The position numbers were made by a program, and so were the translations under genes. This document shows positions 9,049-18,477 of a stretch of 64,000 nt of DNA, one piece after another. The notes under the pieces were generated by a model. That model saw nothing but the letters and a program-made list of their open reading frames with translations. It was not told the origin of the DNA and searched no databases. Within the stretch, counting starts at the first letter, position 1. Each line of letters starts with the position of its first letter. Source of the DNA: Devosia sp. (GTDB lineage Bacteria; Pseudomonadota; Alphaproteobacteria; Rhizobiales; Devosiaceae); the NCBI GenBank assembly GCA_016713105.1, contig JADJPS010000003.1:371379-435378 (forward strand), written 5' to 3'.

Positions 9049-11416
9049 ATGGCAGCCGAACCGCAACGCCTCGTCCTTCGACATGCTCAGGATGAGGGGC
9101 CACCCAAGGCCGGCGCAATCACCGGCCAGTTCGGCCGGCAGGCGCCCGATTATCTCAAGGGTCTCAACGAGGAGCAGCGCGACGCCGTGCTGACCACGGA
9201 GGGTCCGCTGCTGGTGCTGGCGGGGGCCGGGACCGGCAAGACGCGGGTGCTGACGACGCGGATCGCCCATATCCTGCGCGAAAAGCGCGCCTGGCCGTCC
9301 GAAATCCTCGCGGTGACCTTCACCAACAAGGCGTCACGGGAGATGAAGGAGCGCATAGGCCACCTCGTCGGGTCGGGCGTCGAGGGTATGCCGTGGCTCG
9401 GCACGTTTCACTCGATTGGGGCGCGCATGCTGCGCCGGCATGCCGAGCTGGTGGGGCTGAAGGCCGACTTCACCATTCTCGATACCGACGATCAGATCCG
9501 GCTGATCAAGCAGCTGCTGGATGCCGCCAACATCGACGAGAAGCGCTGGCCGGCGCGACAGTTCGCCGGGATGCTCGACAACTGGAAGAACCGCGGCTGG
9601 CTGCCACAGGACGTGAGCGCCGCGGAGGCCGGTTCGTTCGCCAATGGCCGGGCGCCGAACCTCTACCAGCAGTATCAGGACCGGCTCAGGGCGCTGAGCG
9701 CCACCGATTTCGGCGATTTGCTGCTGCTCTGCATCAAGCTGTTCCGCGAGCACCCGGACGTACTGGCCGAGTACCACCGCAAGTTCAAATACATCCTCGT
9801 CGACGAGTACCAGGACAGCAACGTCGCGCAATACCTATGGCTGCGACTGCTGGCGCAGGGGAAGCCCGCCTCGGAGGCCAATCTGTGCGTGGTCGGCGAC
9901 GATGACCAGTCCATCTATGGCTGGCGCGGCGCCGAAGTGGACAACATCCTGCGCTTCGAGAAGGACTTTCCGGGCGCCAAGGTAATCCGGCTGGAGCGCA
10001 ACTACCGCTCGACCTCGAACATCCTCGCGGCGGCCAGCCACCTCATCGCGCACAACGAGGGCCGGCTGGGGAAGACCTTGCAGACGGATGTCGGCGAGGC
10101 CGGCGACCTCGTCCAGGTCACCTCGGTTTGGGACAGCGAGGAAGAGGCGCGCCAGGTCGGCGAAGAGATCGAGCAGCTGCAGCGCCAGGGCGAGAGCCTC
10201 AACTCGATGGCGATCCTCGTGCGCGCCAGCCACCAGATGCGCGAGTTCGAAGAGCGCTTCATCACGCTTGGGCTCAACTATCGCGTCATCGGCGGCCCGC
10301 GCTTCTACGAGCGCCTCGAGATCCGCGACGCCCTCGCCTATCTCCGCCTCGTCGCCAACCAGGCCGACGACCTCGCCTTCGAGCGCATCATCAACGTGCC
10401 CAAGCGCGGGCTGGGGGATTCGACGCTGAAGATCCTCTTCGATACGGCGCGGCACCAGGCCATTCCGCTGATGGCGGCGGTGCGGATGCTGATCGAGACC
10501 GAGGAACTGAAAGCCAAACAGCGCACGACCTTGCGCGCAGCTGGGCGGCCAGTTCGACATGTGGGCGGAGCGCTCGCGCAGGCTTGCCGCACGCGGGGAT
10601 CTGGCCCAGCAGGTGCTGGACGAAAGCGGCTACACCGAGATGTGGCAGCACGACAAGTCGCCGGACAGCCCCGGCCGGCTCGAGAATCTCAAGGCACTGG
10701 TCCGCTCCATGGAGGGGTTCGAGAACCTCGCTGGGTTCCTCGAGCACGTATCGCTGGTGATGGAGCGCGACACCGGGGAAGCCGACGACGCGGTCTCGAT
10801 CATGACGCTCCATTCGGCCAAGGGTCTCGAGTTCGATACGGTTTTCCTGCCCGGTTGGGAGGAAGGGCTGTTCCCCAGCCAGCGCACGCTCGACGATAGT
10901 GGGCGAGCGGGCCTCGAGGAAGAGCGCCGGCTGGCCTATGTCGGACTCACCCGGGCGCGCAAGCGCCTGCGGGTTTCGGTGGCGCAAAACCGGCGCATCC
11001 ACGGGCTCTGGCAATCGGCGATCCCGTCGCGGTTCCTCGATGAGCTGCCGGCGGCGGCAGTCGAGGTCAAGGATACCGGCTCGGCCTATGGCGGCTACGG
11101 CTATGGCGGGCGCTCGGGCGGCGGGCGGTTCGACACGCGCGACCCGTTCGATTCACTCTACGAGACGCCGGGCTGGCAGCGCGCCAAGGCGCAGGCGGGC
11201 CAGCGCAAATCGGCAGGGCCGATGACCATCGACGGCGACCTCGTCGCCCGCTCGGTGGATGACGGACGCGGCTCGGCCTACTCGGTCGGCCAGCGGGTGT
11301 TCCACCTGAAGTTCGGCTACGGCGCGGTCGAGGCGATCGAGGGCAACAAGCTGACGATCGAATTCGAGAAGGCGGGGCGGAAGAAGGTGCTGGACAGTTT
11401 TGTGCAGAAGGGGTGA
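9049..11416 (+). pseudogene. uvrD: UvrD/PcrA-type ATP-dependent DNA helicase, one frameshift
   Basis: SF1A 3'-5' helicase in two frames. Frame 1 (9049 to about 10535) has Walker A AGAGTGKT, TFTNKASREMKERI, the DEYQDSN Walker B box, GDDDQSIYGWRGA and ERNYRS. Frame 2 (about 10535 to 11416) carries SIMTLHSAKGLEFDTVFLPGWEEGLFP, the VGLTRAR motif VI and the C-terminal PcrA/UvrD tudor-like end. The frame moves by +1 (one extra base or two missing) near 10535 in CTTGCGCGCAGCTGGG. All helicase motifs survive around it, so I favour a sequence error in a housekeeping gene. The first ~25 codons contain a REP-like palindrome. Confidence 0.88.
9069..9097. repeat. REP-like palindrome inside the helicase 5' end
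   Basis: Inverted repeat CCTCGTCC (9069-9076) / GGATGAGG (9090-9097) around the spacer TTCGACATGCTCA. This resembles the short dispersed palindromes common in alphaproteobacterial genomes. Here it is translated in the helicase frame as LVLRHAQDEG. I see one copy in the window. Confidence 0.6.
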
Positions 11417-11422
11417 GGGGCG

Positions 11423-11896
11423 CTACTCCCTCACCAACCCCCCGAAGTAATCCAGCGCATACGCCTCCACGCCTTCGACGCTGATCGTCTCGCGGCCTTG
11501 GAAATGCGCCGCGTCACCGGTCGAGGCGTCGCGATAGAGCCCGTGCGGGCCGTGCCACTCGAAGCCGCCGAGGAAGCGACCCTCGGCGTACATGGCGGAG
11601 AGCGCCGCCTTGATGGTGAGGCCGGCGCGGGGGGCGTCGATGAGGTCGGGGCGGAGGACATAGCCATAATAGCTCATCGCCCAGACGGGCTCGCCCCGGT
11701 GCCAGACGACTTCCTGGCCGTGGAAATCGGTGCCGCCGAAATAGCTGTCGCGATAGCTCCAGTCGCCGTCGACAAGGGTCAGGTCGTGGGACCCTGCCCG
11801 GCTCGGCGCGGCGGGTTCACCGCTACCGACATAAGTGGCGCGCTTGGCGCGGACGATGAAGGCTTCGAGGGCGACGAGATCCATGGCGGGGCTCAT
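11423..11896 (-). CDS. DUF5680 family protein
   Basis: 157 aa. The conserved core reads RDSYFGGTDFHGQEVVWHRGEPVW followed by MSYYGYVL, typical of the DUF5680 family, cytosolic and of unknown function. The start ATG at 11896 overlaps the stop of the upstream transporter gene (ATGA). The open frame extends further upstream but there it is only a shadow of the transporter. Convergent with the helicase gene, 6 nt from its stop. Confidence 0.8.
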   Translation of the reverse strand: MSPAMDLVALEAFIVRAKRATYVGSGEPAAPSRAGSHDLTLVDGDWSYRDSYFGGTDFHGQEVVWHRGEPVWAMSYYGYVLRPDLIDAPRAGLTIKAALSAMYAEGRFLGGFEWHGPHGLYRDASTGDAAHFQGRETISVEGVEAYALDYFGGLVRE

Positions 11897-12843
11897 TGCG
11901 GCGGAGTGACTTCGCGGGACTTGCGGCGCTCCAGCCCCAGTGCGTGCTCGCGGAAGATGATGAACAGCCCTGCCCCGACGACGATCAGCGCGCCGACCAG
12001 CATGGTGGGCGTGGGGATCTCCGCAAAGAACAGGTAGCCGACGCCGAGGCTGAGGAGCAGCGAGGTGTATTCGAACGGCGCCACCAGCGACACGTCGGCG
12101 TGGCGGTAACTCTCGGTCAGGAGGATCTGCGCGATGCCGCCGGCGATGCCGGCGACGATCAGCATGACCCATTGCTCGGGCGTCGGATCGATCCAGCCGA
12201 AGGGCAGCATCAACGCGCCGATGAAGCTGGTGAAGATCGAGAAGTAGAGGACGACGGTGGCGGAGCGCTCGGTGCGCACGAGGGTGCGGACGGCAATGGT
12301 GGCGAAGGCGGCGAAGACGCAAGCGAGCAGCGCCATCAGCGCCCCGATGCCCGCATCGTCCAGCGGACCGCCGCTGAAGATCGTGAGGCGGGGCCACAGG
12401 ATGATGCCGACGCCGACGAGGCCGATGGCGACGGCACTCCAGCGGTAGAGTCGCACGGTCTCCTTGAGGATGAGGGCGCCGAAGACGACGATCAGGAGTG
12501 GCGTGGCGTAGTTGATGGCGATCGCCTCGGGCAGCGGCAGGCGGGTCAGCGCGATGAAACCGAACACCATGCCGCCGGTGCCGACGAGGCCGCGAGTCAG
12601 GTGACCGAGCGGATTGGCCGTCTTGAAGCCATCGACGAGCTCACCGCGCCAGGCGAGGAAGACGATGATCGGCAGGATGGCGAACAGCGAACGGAAGAAC
12701 ACCAGCTGGCCCGGCGGCAGGTTGCCCGTAGCCTTGAGCAGGCTGGCCATCAGCAGGAAGATGGCGACGGAGATGACCTTGAGCCCGATGCCGGCCGCGA
12801 CATTGTCGGGCGGATCCGGCGGGACTGGCGGGGGCGGGGACAA
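11893..12843 (-). CDS. DMT superfamily (EamA) transporter
   Basis: 316 aa, ten predicted membrane segments in two EamA halves (first from VISVAIFLLMASLLKATGN, second from GIGALMALLACVFAAFATI). A Pro-rich N-terminus precedes the first helix. Members export metabolites, amino acids or drugs; the substrate cannot be read from sequence. Translationally coupled to the DUF5680 gene. Divergent from the cardiolipin synthase-like gene across about 156 nt. Confidence 0.88.
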   Translation of the reverse strand: MSPPPPVPPDPPDNVAAGIGLKVISVAIFLLMASLLKATGNLPPGQLVFFRSLFAILPIIVFLAWRGELVDGFKTANPLGHLTRGLVGTGGMVFGFIALTRLPLPEAIAINYATPLLIVVFGALILKETVRLYRWSAVAIGLVGVGIILWPRLTIFSGGPLDDAGIGALMALLACVFAAFATIAVRTLVRTERSATVVLYFSIFTSFIGALMLPFGWIDPTPEQWVMLIVAGIAGGIAQILLTESYRHADVSLVAPFEYTSLLLSLGVGYLFFAEIPTPTMLVGALIVVGAGLFIIFREHALGLERRKSREVTPPQ

Positions 12844-12999
12844 TCAGGCGGTCCGGGGCTGGCGAATACCGTTCATTCCTAGCACCCGACTCGGCTCCTG
12901 CCCAACCCAGAAAAGGACAAAGGGCGGGACCGGTTGGCTGCGCCAGCCGAACTGTCGTAGCCTTGCCCCGGCCCCCGCGTGTCGAGTCCCGGCGAACCG

Positions 13000-14439
13000 A
13001 TGAACAGCATGCTGATTGCCATCGCCGAGAACATCCCGCTGATCGCGGGGCTGGTGCTGGCCAACTACGTGCTGGCGGCGGTCTGTGCGGTGCGCGAGAT
13101 CGGCGCGTCGCGCACCTCGCAGGGATCGATCGCCTGGCTGCTGTCGCTGGCGTTCCTGCCGTTTCCGACGGCCATCATCTACCTGGTGTTCGGCTGGAAG
13201 TACTTCGACAGCTATGCCCTGACCCGGCTGCAGGTCCGGCAATCGCGACTGATCCGGAGTGAGGAACTGGCGGTCATCGATCGCGATACCGGAGCCCAGT
13301 GGCCGGTGCAGCTGCGCGCCTCGGGAATGCCGTTCCTCGCCGGAAACCGGGTCGAACTGCTGATCGACGGAGAGGCGACGTTCCGGTCGATCTTCGATGC
13401 CATCGCAGAAGCGCGGAGCTATGTACTGGTGCAGTTCTACATCATCCGCGACGATCGGCTGGGCCAGCAGCTGGCGGACCGGCTGATCGAGCGGGCCCGC
13501 GCAGGGGTGCGCGTCCATGTGCTTTTCGACGATGTGGGCAGCGGCGAGCTACCGACGCGCTACAAGCAGCGACTGCGGGCCGAGGGGATCGAGGTCTTCG
13601 GCTTCAACCACCGGCACCGCTTCCTCAGGGTGTTCGGCCCGATGCGGATCAACTATCGCAACCATCGCAAGAACGTGGTGGTCGACGGCAAGGTGGCTTG
13701 GACGGGCGGCCTAAATGTCGGCGTCGAGTACCTGGGCGAGGACAAGCGCTTCGGTCACTGGCGCGACACGCAACTCAAGGTTGAGGGGCCGGCGGTTTCC
13801 TCGTTCGCGCTGATCTTCCAGGAGGACTGGCTGTGGGCCACGGGCCGACCGCTTCAGCTTGCTCCGCCGCGGGAAATCACCGAGCCGGGAGCGGTGTCGG
13901 CGCTGGTGATGGCCACGGGTCCTGCCGACAAGATCGAGGCCTGCCCGATCGCCTTCACTGATATCATCGGGCAGTCGCGGCAGCGGCTGTGGGTGGTGAG
14001 CCCGTATTTCGTCCCCGACACCGACATGCGCACCGCGCTCTACGCGGCTGCCCTGCGCGACGTGGATGTGCGGATCATGCTGCCCTCCAAGCCCGACCAC
14101 ATGCTGGTCTGGCTGGCCAGCAACGCGCATGCCGATGCGATGGTGGAGCATGGGGTTGGTGTCTACCGTTATCGCGGCGGCTTCCTGCACCAGAAGGTCA
14201 TCCTTATGGACGACCGGATCGCAGGCGTCGGCAGTGTCAACTTCGACAACCGGTCCTTTGCCATCAACTTCGAGATGACGGTATGGCTGGCCGAGCGCAG
14301 CGCCGTCCAGGAAGTCGAGGACATGCTGGTCAAGGACTTCGCCAGATGCCATCAGGTGACACGCGAGGACGTCCGCACGCGTCCGCCCCTGCAACGATTC
14401 ATCTCGCAGGCCGCACGCCTGCTCTCTCCGGTTCTCTGA
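13000..14439 (+). CDS. cls: cardiolipin synthase-like phospholipase D family protein
   Basis: 479 aa from ATG 13000 (an in-frame GTG lies 21 nt upstream). Two N-terminal membrane helices (PLIAGLVLANYVLAAVCAV and SIAWLLSLAFLPFPTAIIYLVFG) are followed by two PLD domains. The HKD motifs are HRKNVVVD...GGLN and HQKVILMD...GSVNFDNRS. The enzyme would condense phosphatidylglycerol molecules to cardiolipin at the inner membrane. Followed 4 nt later by the EEP gene, an arrangement suggesting a shared transcript. Confidence 0.92.
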   Translation: MNSMLIAIAENIPLIAGLVLANYVLAAVCAVREIGASRTSQGSIAWLLSLAFLPFPTAIIYLVFGWKYFDSYALTRLQVRQSRLIRSEELAVIDRDTGAQWPVQLRASGMPFLAGNRVELLIDGEATFRSIFDAIAEARSYVLVQFYIIRDDRLGQQLADRLIERARAGVRVHVLFDDVGSGELPTRYKQRLRAEGIEVFGFNHRHRFLRVFGPMRINYRNHRKNVVVDGKVAWTGGLNVGVEYLGEDKRFGHWRDTQLKVEGPAVSSFALIFQEDWLWATGRPLQLAPPREITEPGAVSALVMATGPADKIEACPIAFTDIIGQSRQRLWVVSPYFVPDTDMRTALYAAALRDVDVRIMLPSKPDHMLVWLASNAHADAMVEHGVGVYRYRGGFLHQKVILMDDRIAGVGSVNFDNRSFAINFEMTVWLAERSAVQEVEDMLVKDFARCHQVTREDVRTRPPLQRFISQAARLLSPVL

Positions 14440-14443
14440 CACG

Positions 14444-15142
14444 ATGCTCAAGGTCGCCTCCTACAATATCCGCAAGAGCCTCGGCACCGACCGTCGGCGC
14501 AGGCCGGACCGCATCCTCGGCATCCTCGAGGAAATCGATGCCGACATCGTGGCGCTGCAGGAGGTGGACCGACGCTTCGGCGAGCGGGCGACGACGCTCG
14601 ATGCCGAAGTGATCGTCGACAAGACGCGTTACATGCCTGTGCGCTTCGGCATCCGGCAACTGAGCCTGGGCTGGCACGGCAATGCCCTTCTGGTGCGCAA
14701 GGGGGTCGAGGTGATCGGACAGCAGCGGATCGAGTTGCCCTTCTTCGAGCCGCGTGGCGCGGTGATGGCGGATATCCAATTCGAGGGGCGGACGATCCGC
14801 GTGGTCGGCATGCACCTGGGGCTGCTTGGCAACTGGCGGCTGAAGCAGGCGCAGGCGGTGGTCGCGCACCTCGAACGCCTCGAGGCGCGGATGCCGACGG
14901 TGATCATGGGCGACCTCAACCAATGGGCCAACGATGGCGGCTGCCTCGCCCAGTTCGCCATCCACCACAATATCATAGCTCCGGGACCAAGCTTCCATGC
15001 GCGCCGGCCGATGCTGCAGCTCGACCGCATCATCACCAGCCGAGACCTGGCGATCGAAGCCACCGGTGTCCATCACACGGCGCTGGCGCGGACCGGCTCG
15101 GATCACCTGCCGGTCTGGGCTCGGTTGAGGCTACCGGCTTAA
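14444..15142 (+). CDS. endonuclease/exonuclease/phosphatase family protein
   Basis: 232 aa EEP-fold hydrolase. Conserved blocks are SYNIRKSLGTD, DIVALQEVD (metal-binding Glu), VVGMHLGLL, MGDLNQW (Asp/Asn) and the C-terminal SDHLPVWARL (catalytic His). It lacks a signal peptide. The family includes nucleases and phosphodiesterases. Next to a cardiolipin synthase-like gene, a lipid-related phosphodiesterase role is possible, but this is only inferred from position. Confidence 0.88.
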   Translation: MLKVASYNIRKSLGTDRRRRPDRILGILEEIDADIVALQEVDRRFGERATTLDAEVIVDKTRYMPVRFGIRQLSLGWHGNALLVRKGVEVIGQQRIELPFFEPRGAVMADIQFEGRTIRVVGMHLGLLGNWRLKQAQAVVAHLERLEARMPTVIMGDLNQWANDGGCLAQFAIHHNIIAPGPSFHARRPMLQLDRIITSRDLAIEATGVHHTALARTGSDHLPVWARLRLPA

Positions 15143-15214
15143 CGCTGACCGCGGGCGGCCCATTGACTTCGGCGGCTCGCGGGGCACAACAAGCGACGAA
15201 CTGGACACCTGAAA

Positions 15215-16084
15215 ATGACCCTATCCCAGCTTTCGACCCCGCTGAGCAAGGACCAGGCCTATGCGCTGGTTGACGCCGTGATGGCCGCCGAGGATCTGGC
15301 GATCACCGCCTCGGCGCACGAAGACTCCGAGACCGGGGAGTGGATCTTTGAGGCCACCTGCGACTCCGAGCCGAACCTCGAGGCGTTCGAGGCGCTTGCG
15401 CGGGCAGCGCTGGGGGGCACGGTGAGCTTCGCAGTCGAGCCCATCGACCCTGAGGTCAACTGGGTGGCGAAGTCGCTCGAAGGGCTGCAGCCGGTGGTGG
15501 CGGGTGGGTTCTATGTGCACGGCAGCCACGACGCGGGCCTTGTGCCGGGAGGGCTGACGGCGATCCGGATCGACGCCGCGCAGGCCTTCGGTACCGGACA
15601 TCATGAGACGACCACCGGTTGCCTCGAAGCCATCGACCGATCGCTGAAGCGCCGGCGCTTCCGCTCCATGCTGGACGTGGGAACGGGCACCGGGGTGCTC
15701 GCCATCGCCCTCGCCAAGCGGACCCATCTACCTGTCATCGCCAGCGACATCGATCCGATCGCGGTGAAGACCACCATCGAAAATGCGCGTGACAATGGGG
15801 TTGGCCGCTACGTCATCGCGCTCGAGGCGACCGGTCTCGAGCACCGCCAGATCGTCACGGCGGCGCCTTACGACATGATTGTTGCCAACATCCTCGCCGG
15901 GCCGCTGGTGATGCTGGCGCCGGCAATGCGCAAGGTGGCGGAGCCAGGGGCGACGGTGATCCTGTCGGGGATTCTCAACCACCAGGCGCCGCGGGTGGTG
16001 GCGGCCTATGCCCGGCAGGGCATCGTGCTGAGGCACAAGATCGTCAAGAAGGAATGGTCGACGCTGATGCTGGAGCGGGCCTAG
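15215..16084 (+). CDS. prmA: ribosomal protein L11 methyltransferase
   Basis: 289 aa, standard PrmA length. The N-terminal substrate-binding domain is followed by GTGHHETTTGCLEA and the SAM-binding motif LDVGTGTGVLAIALAKR, with acidic ASDIDPIAV and the VANILAGPLV motif. It trimethylates ribosomal protein L11. Start ATG 15215. Transcribed alone between the EEP gene and a small minus-strand gene. Confidence 0.94.
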   Translation: MTLSQLSTPLSKDQAYALVDAVMAAEDLAITASAHEDSETGEWIFEATCDSEPNLEAFEALARAALGGTVSFAVEPIDPEVNWVAKSLEGLQPVVAGGFYVHGSHDAGLVPGGLTAIRIDAAQAFGTGHHETTTGCLEAIDRSLKRRRFRSMLDVGTGTGVLAIALAKRTHLPVIASDIDPIAVKTTIENARDNGVGRYVIALEATGLEHRQIVTAAPYDMIVANILAGPLVMLAPAMRKVAEPGATVILSGILNHQAPRVVAAYARQGIVLRHKIVKKEWSTLMLERA

Positions 16085-16199
16085 TCGTACCGCCGCCACG
16101 GCGTTGCCACCCATTCCAGAGCGCAAAAGGCCCTCGGGAGACACCCCAGGCCCCTTGTGAAAGCAGGTGAACGGCGCCGGCGAGGCGCGCACCGATGGA

Positions 16200-16334
16200 T
16201 CAGCTCGGACGCTTGGTGAAGGCGCCCAGCAGCAGATGCTCGCGGTTGCGGCCGGTGCTGCGGGTCGCCTCTCGGCCCCGCGCTTCGATAACGCAGCCAA
16301 GCGCCTTGCGGAAATCGTTCTTGCTCTCGGGCAT
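16200..16334 (-). CDS. small conserved-looking protein, unknown
   Basis: 44 aa, basic, beginning MPESKNDFRKALG and containing EARGREATRSTGRNREHLLLG. A GGGAGA ribosome-binding site lies about 6 nt ahead of ATG 16334. The composition (charged, helical, no shadow bias) supports translation, but I recognise no domain. The surrounding 16085-16199 and 16335-16597 stretches hold nothing else that I can support apart from the aminopeptidase leader. Confidence 0.45.
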   Translation of the reverse strand: MPESKNDFRKALGCVIEARGREATRSTGRNREHLLLGAFTKRPS

Positions 16335-16597
16335 TGTAGGTCTCCCGTCGGTGGTCTGATGGCTCCTGCCACACTTGCTTAGATAGTCCTGCGCCCGCCG
16401 CACGGTAAGTCCTTGATCGCGAGGGGCAGCCATGTCGTTTGCGCAAGGCGGATTAACAAGAGGTGAACCACGCGCTCGCAGCGTCGGGTGGCGGAATGCG
16501 CAGTGCGAGCTGACCGCGGATGAAAGGCGGAACGGGCTGGCGAGGCCGCGAGCCGGTCTGTTAGGGTTCGCACCTCACCAAATCCCGCCGAGTCCCC

Positions 16598-18427
16598 ATG
16601 ACCGACACCGCCTTCGCCCCGACCGTCTACCAGAGTTTTGACAGCCGCACCGACCGCAGAACGGTGGCTCCCCGCCTCAAGACCTTCCGGGCGGCGCTCG
16701 CCGAGGCGCGGCTCTACGGTTTCCTCGTGCCGCGGGCCGATGCACATCGCGGCGAATCGGTGCCGGCGAGCGAGGCGCGGCTGGCGTATCTGACAGGCTT
16801 CACCGGCTCGGCGGGCTTTGCAGTGATCGGGGCGAAGAAGGCCGGGCTGTTCGTCGACAGCCGCTACACTCTGCAGGCTCCGGCCGAGACCGACACGCGG
16901 CTGGTCAAGGTGATCGAAACGACGCAGGGTGGGCTCTCGCCGCAGATCGCCGACTTCGTCGCCAAGGGCGGCAAGCTCGGTTACGATCCCTGGCTGCATA
17001 CGCCGAGCGAGATCGAGGAACTGGGGAAGAAGCTGGCCGGCAGGCTGAGCCTGGTCCCTTCCCCCAACCTCGTCGACCATATCTGGACGGACCGTCCGGC
17101 GCCGCCCAACACGCCGGTCGAGTTTCTCGGCCACAACCGCGCGGGCAGGGCGAGCGCCGACAAGCTTGCCGACCTGCGCAGACTGCTCGGCGCCGAGGGG
17201 GCGGATGCGCTTGTCCTGACTGTGCCGGAATCGATCAACTGGCTGTTCAACATGCGCGGGCGCGACGTGCCGCACGTGCCGGTGCTGCTGTGCTTTGCGC
17301 TGGTGCCGAGGACCGGCCGACCGACGCTGTTCGTGGCGAAGGACAAGATCACCCCCGAGTTGCGCAAGGGCCTTGAGGGACTGGCCAGGGTGGCTGACGT
17401 CAAGTCCATGGTGGGGGTGCTCAGGCGCCTTGGCGCAGGCGACAAGCACGTCATGATCGACCCTGCAACCGTGCCTCTGGCCGTCGCCAATGCCATTACC
17501 GGGCCGAGCGAGGGGCATCTCGTTCACCGTCGCGACCCGATCCTGATGACCAAGGCGAGAAAGAACGAGGCCGAACTGGGCGGCATGCGCGAGGCGCACC
17601 GCATTGATGGCGTGGCGATGGCTAAGTTCCTGTGCTGGTTCGACGCCGAGGCACCCAAGGGCGAACTCGACGAGATCGGTATCGTCACTGCGCTAGAGAG
17701 CTTCCGCCGCGAGGACCCGAACCTCGTCGACATCAGCTTCGACACCATCTCGGGGGCCGGCGCCAATGGTGCAATCGTTCACTACCGGGTGGACGAGAAG
17801 AGCAATCGCGGACTGCGGCCGGGCGAGTTGATGCTGGTAGATTCGGGCGCGCAGTACATGATGGGAACGACTGACATCACCCGAACGCTGTCGACCGGCA
17901 GGCCGACGACCGAGCAGAAAGACCGATTCACCCGCGTTCTCAAGGGGATGATCGCGATCTCGATGGCGCGGTTCCCCAAGGGGACCACCGGGGCGCAGAT
18001 CGATATCCTGGCTCGGCAGTTCCTGTGGGCGGACGGGGTCACCTACAATCACGGCACCGGTCACGGCGTCGGGGCGTTCCTGTCGGTGCACGAGGGACCG
18101 GTTGGCATCTCATCGCGCTACACGGTGCCGTTCGAGCCGGGCAACATCGTGTCGAACGAACCCGGCTACTACAAGCAGGGTGACTATGGCATCCGGACCG
18201 AAAACCTCGTGCATGTGGTCGAGGCCCCGGTGGGCGGCGGTGGTTTCCTCGAGTTCGAGACCCTGACGCTGGCACCGATCGACACCCGGCTGGTGGAGAC
18301 CGGGCTTCTCACCGAGGTCGAGCGCGACTGGCTCAATGCCTACCACAAGCGCGTATTCAGGGAGATCGGGCCACTGGTCAAGGGCGAGGTGAAAGCCTGG
18401 CTGAAGCGGGCGACCGCGGAGGTCTAG
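16598..18427 (+). CDS. pepP: Xaa-Pro aminopeptidase (aminopeptidase P family)
   Basis: 609 aa, the long three-domain form: two creatinase-N domains (residues ~20-310), the M24 metallopeptidase domain, and a C-terminal extension. Dinuclear metal ligands are visible in LVDSGAQY, TTDITRT, NHGTGHGVGAF, VSNEPGYY and RTENLV. It removes an N-terminal residue preceding proline. Cytosolic. Convergent with the alpha-galactosidase gene across a strong hairpin. Confidence 0.93.
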   Translation: MTDTAFAPTVYQSFDSRTDRRTVAPRLKTFRAALAEARLYGFLVPRADAHRGESVPASEARLAYLTGFTGSAGFAVIGAKKAGLFVDSRYTLQAPAETDTRLVKVIETTQGGLSPQIADFVAKGGKLGYDPWLHTPSEIEELGKKLAGRLSLVPSPNLVDHIWTDRPAPPNTPVEFLGHNRAGRASADKLADLRRLLGAEGADALVLTVPESINWLFNMRGRDVPHVPVLLCFALVPRTGRPTLFVAKDKITPELRKGLEGLARVADVKSMVGVLRRLGAGDKHVMIDPATVPLAVANAITGPSEGHLVHRRDPILMTKARKNEAELGGMREAHRIDGVAMAKFLCWFDAEAPKGELDEIGIVTALESFRREDPNLVDISFDTISGAGANGAIVHYRVDEKSNRGLRPGELMLVDSGAQYMMGTTDITRTLSTGRPTTEQKDRFTRVLKGMIAISMARFPKGTTGAQIDILARQFLWADGVTYNHGTGHGVGAFLSVHEGPVGISSRYTVPFEPGNIVSNEPGYYKQGDYGIRTENLVHVVEAPVGGGGFLEFETLTLAPIDTRLVETGLLTEVERDWLNAYHKRVFREIGPLVKGEVKAWLKRATAEV

Positions 18428-18436
18428 ACTGGCGGG

Positions 18437-18468
18437 CGGTCCGCGGACGGGCACGCCGCCGCGGACCG
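18437..18468. terminator. bidirectional hairpin between convergent genes
   Basis: Perfect 10-bp arms CGGTCCGCGG (18437-18446) and CCGCGGACCG (18459-18468) with a 12-nt loop, in the 50-nt gap between the pepP and alpha-galactosidase stops. No long T tract, so termination is inferred from position and stem strength. Confidence 0.55.
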
Positions 18469-18477
18469 GGGTCTCGG

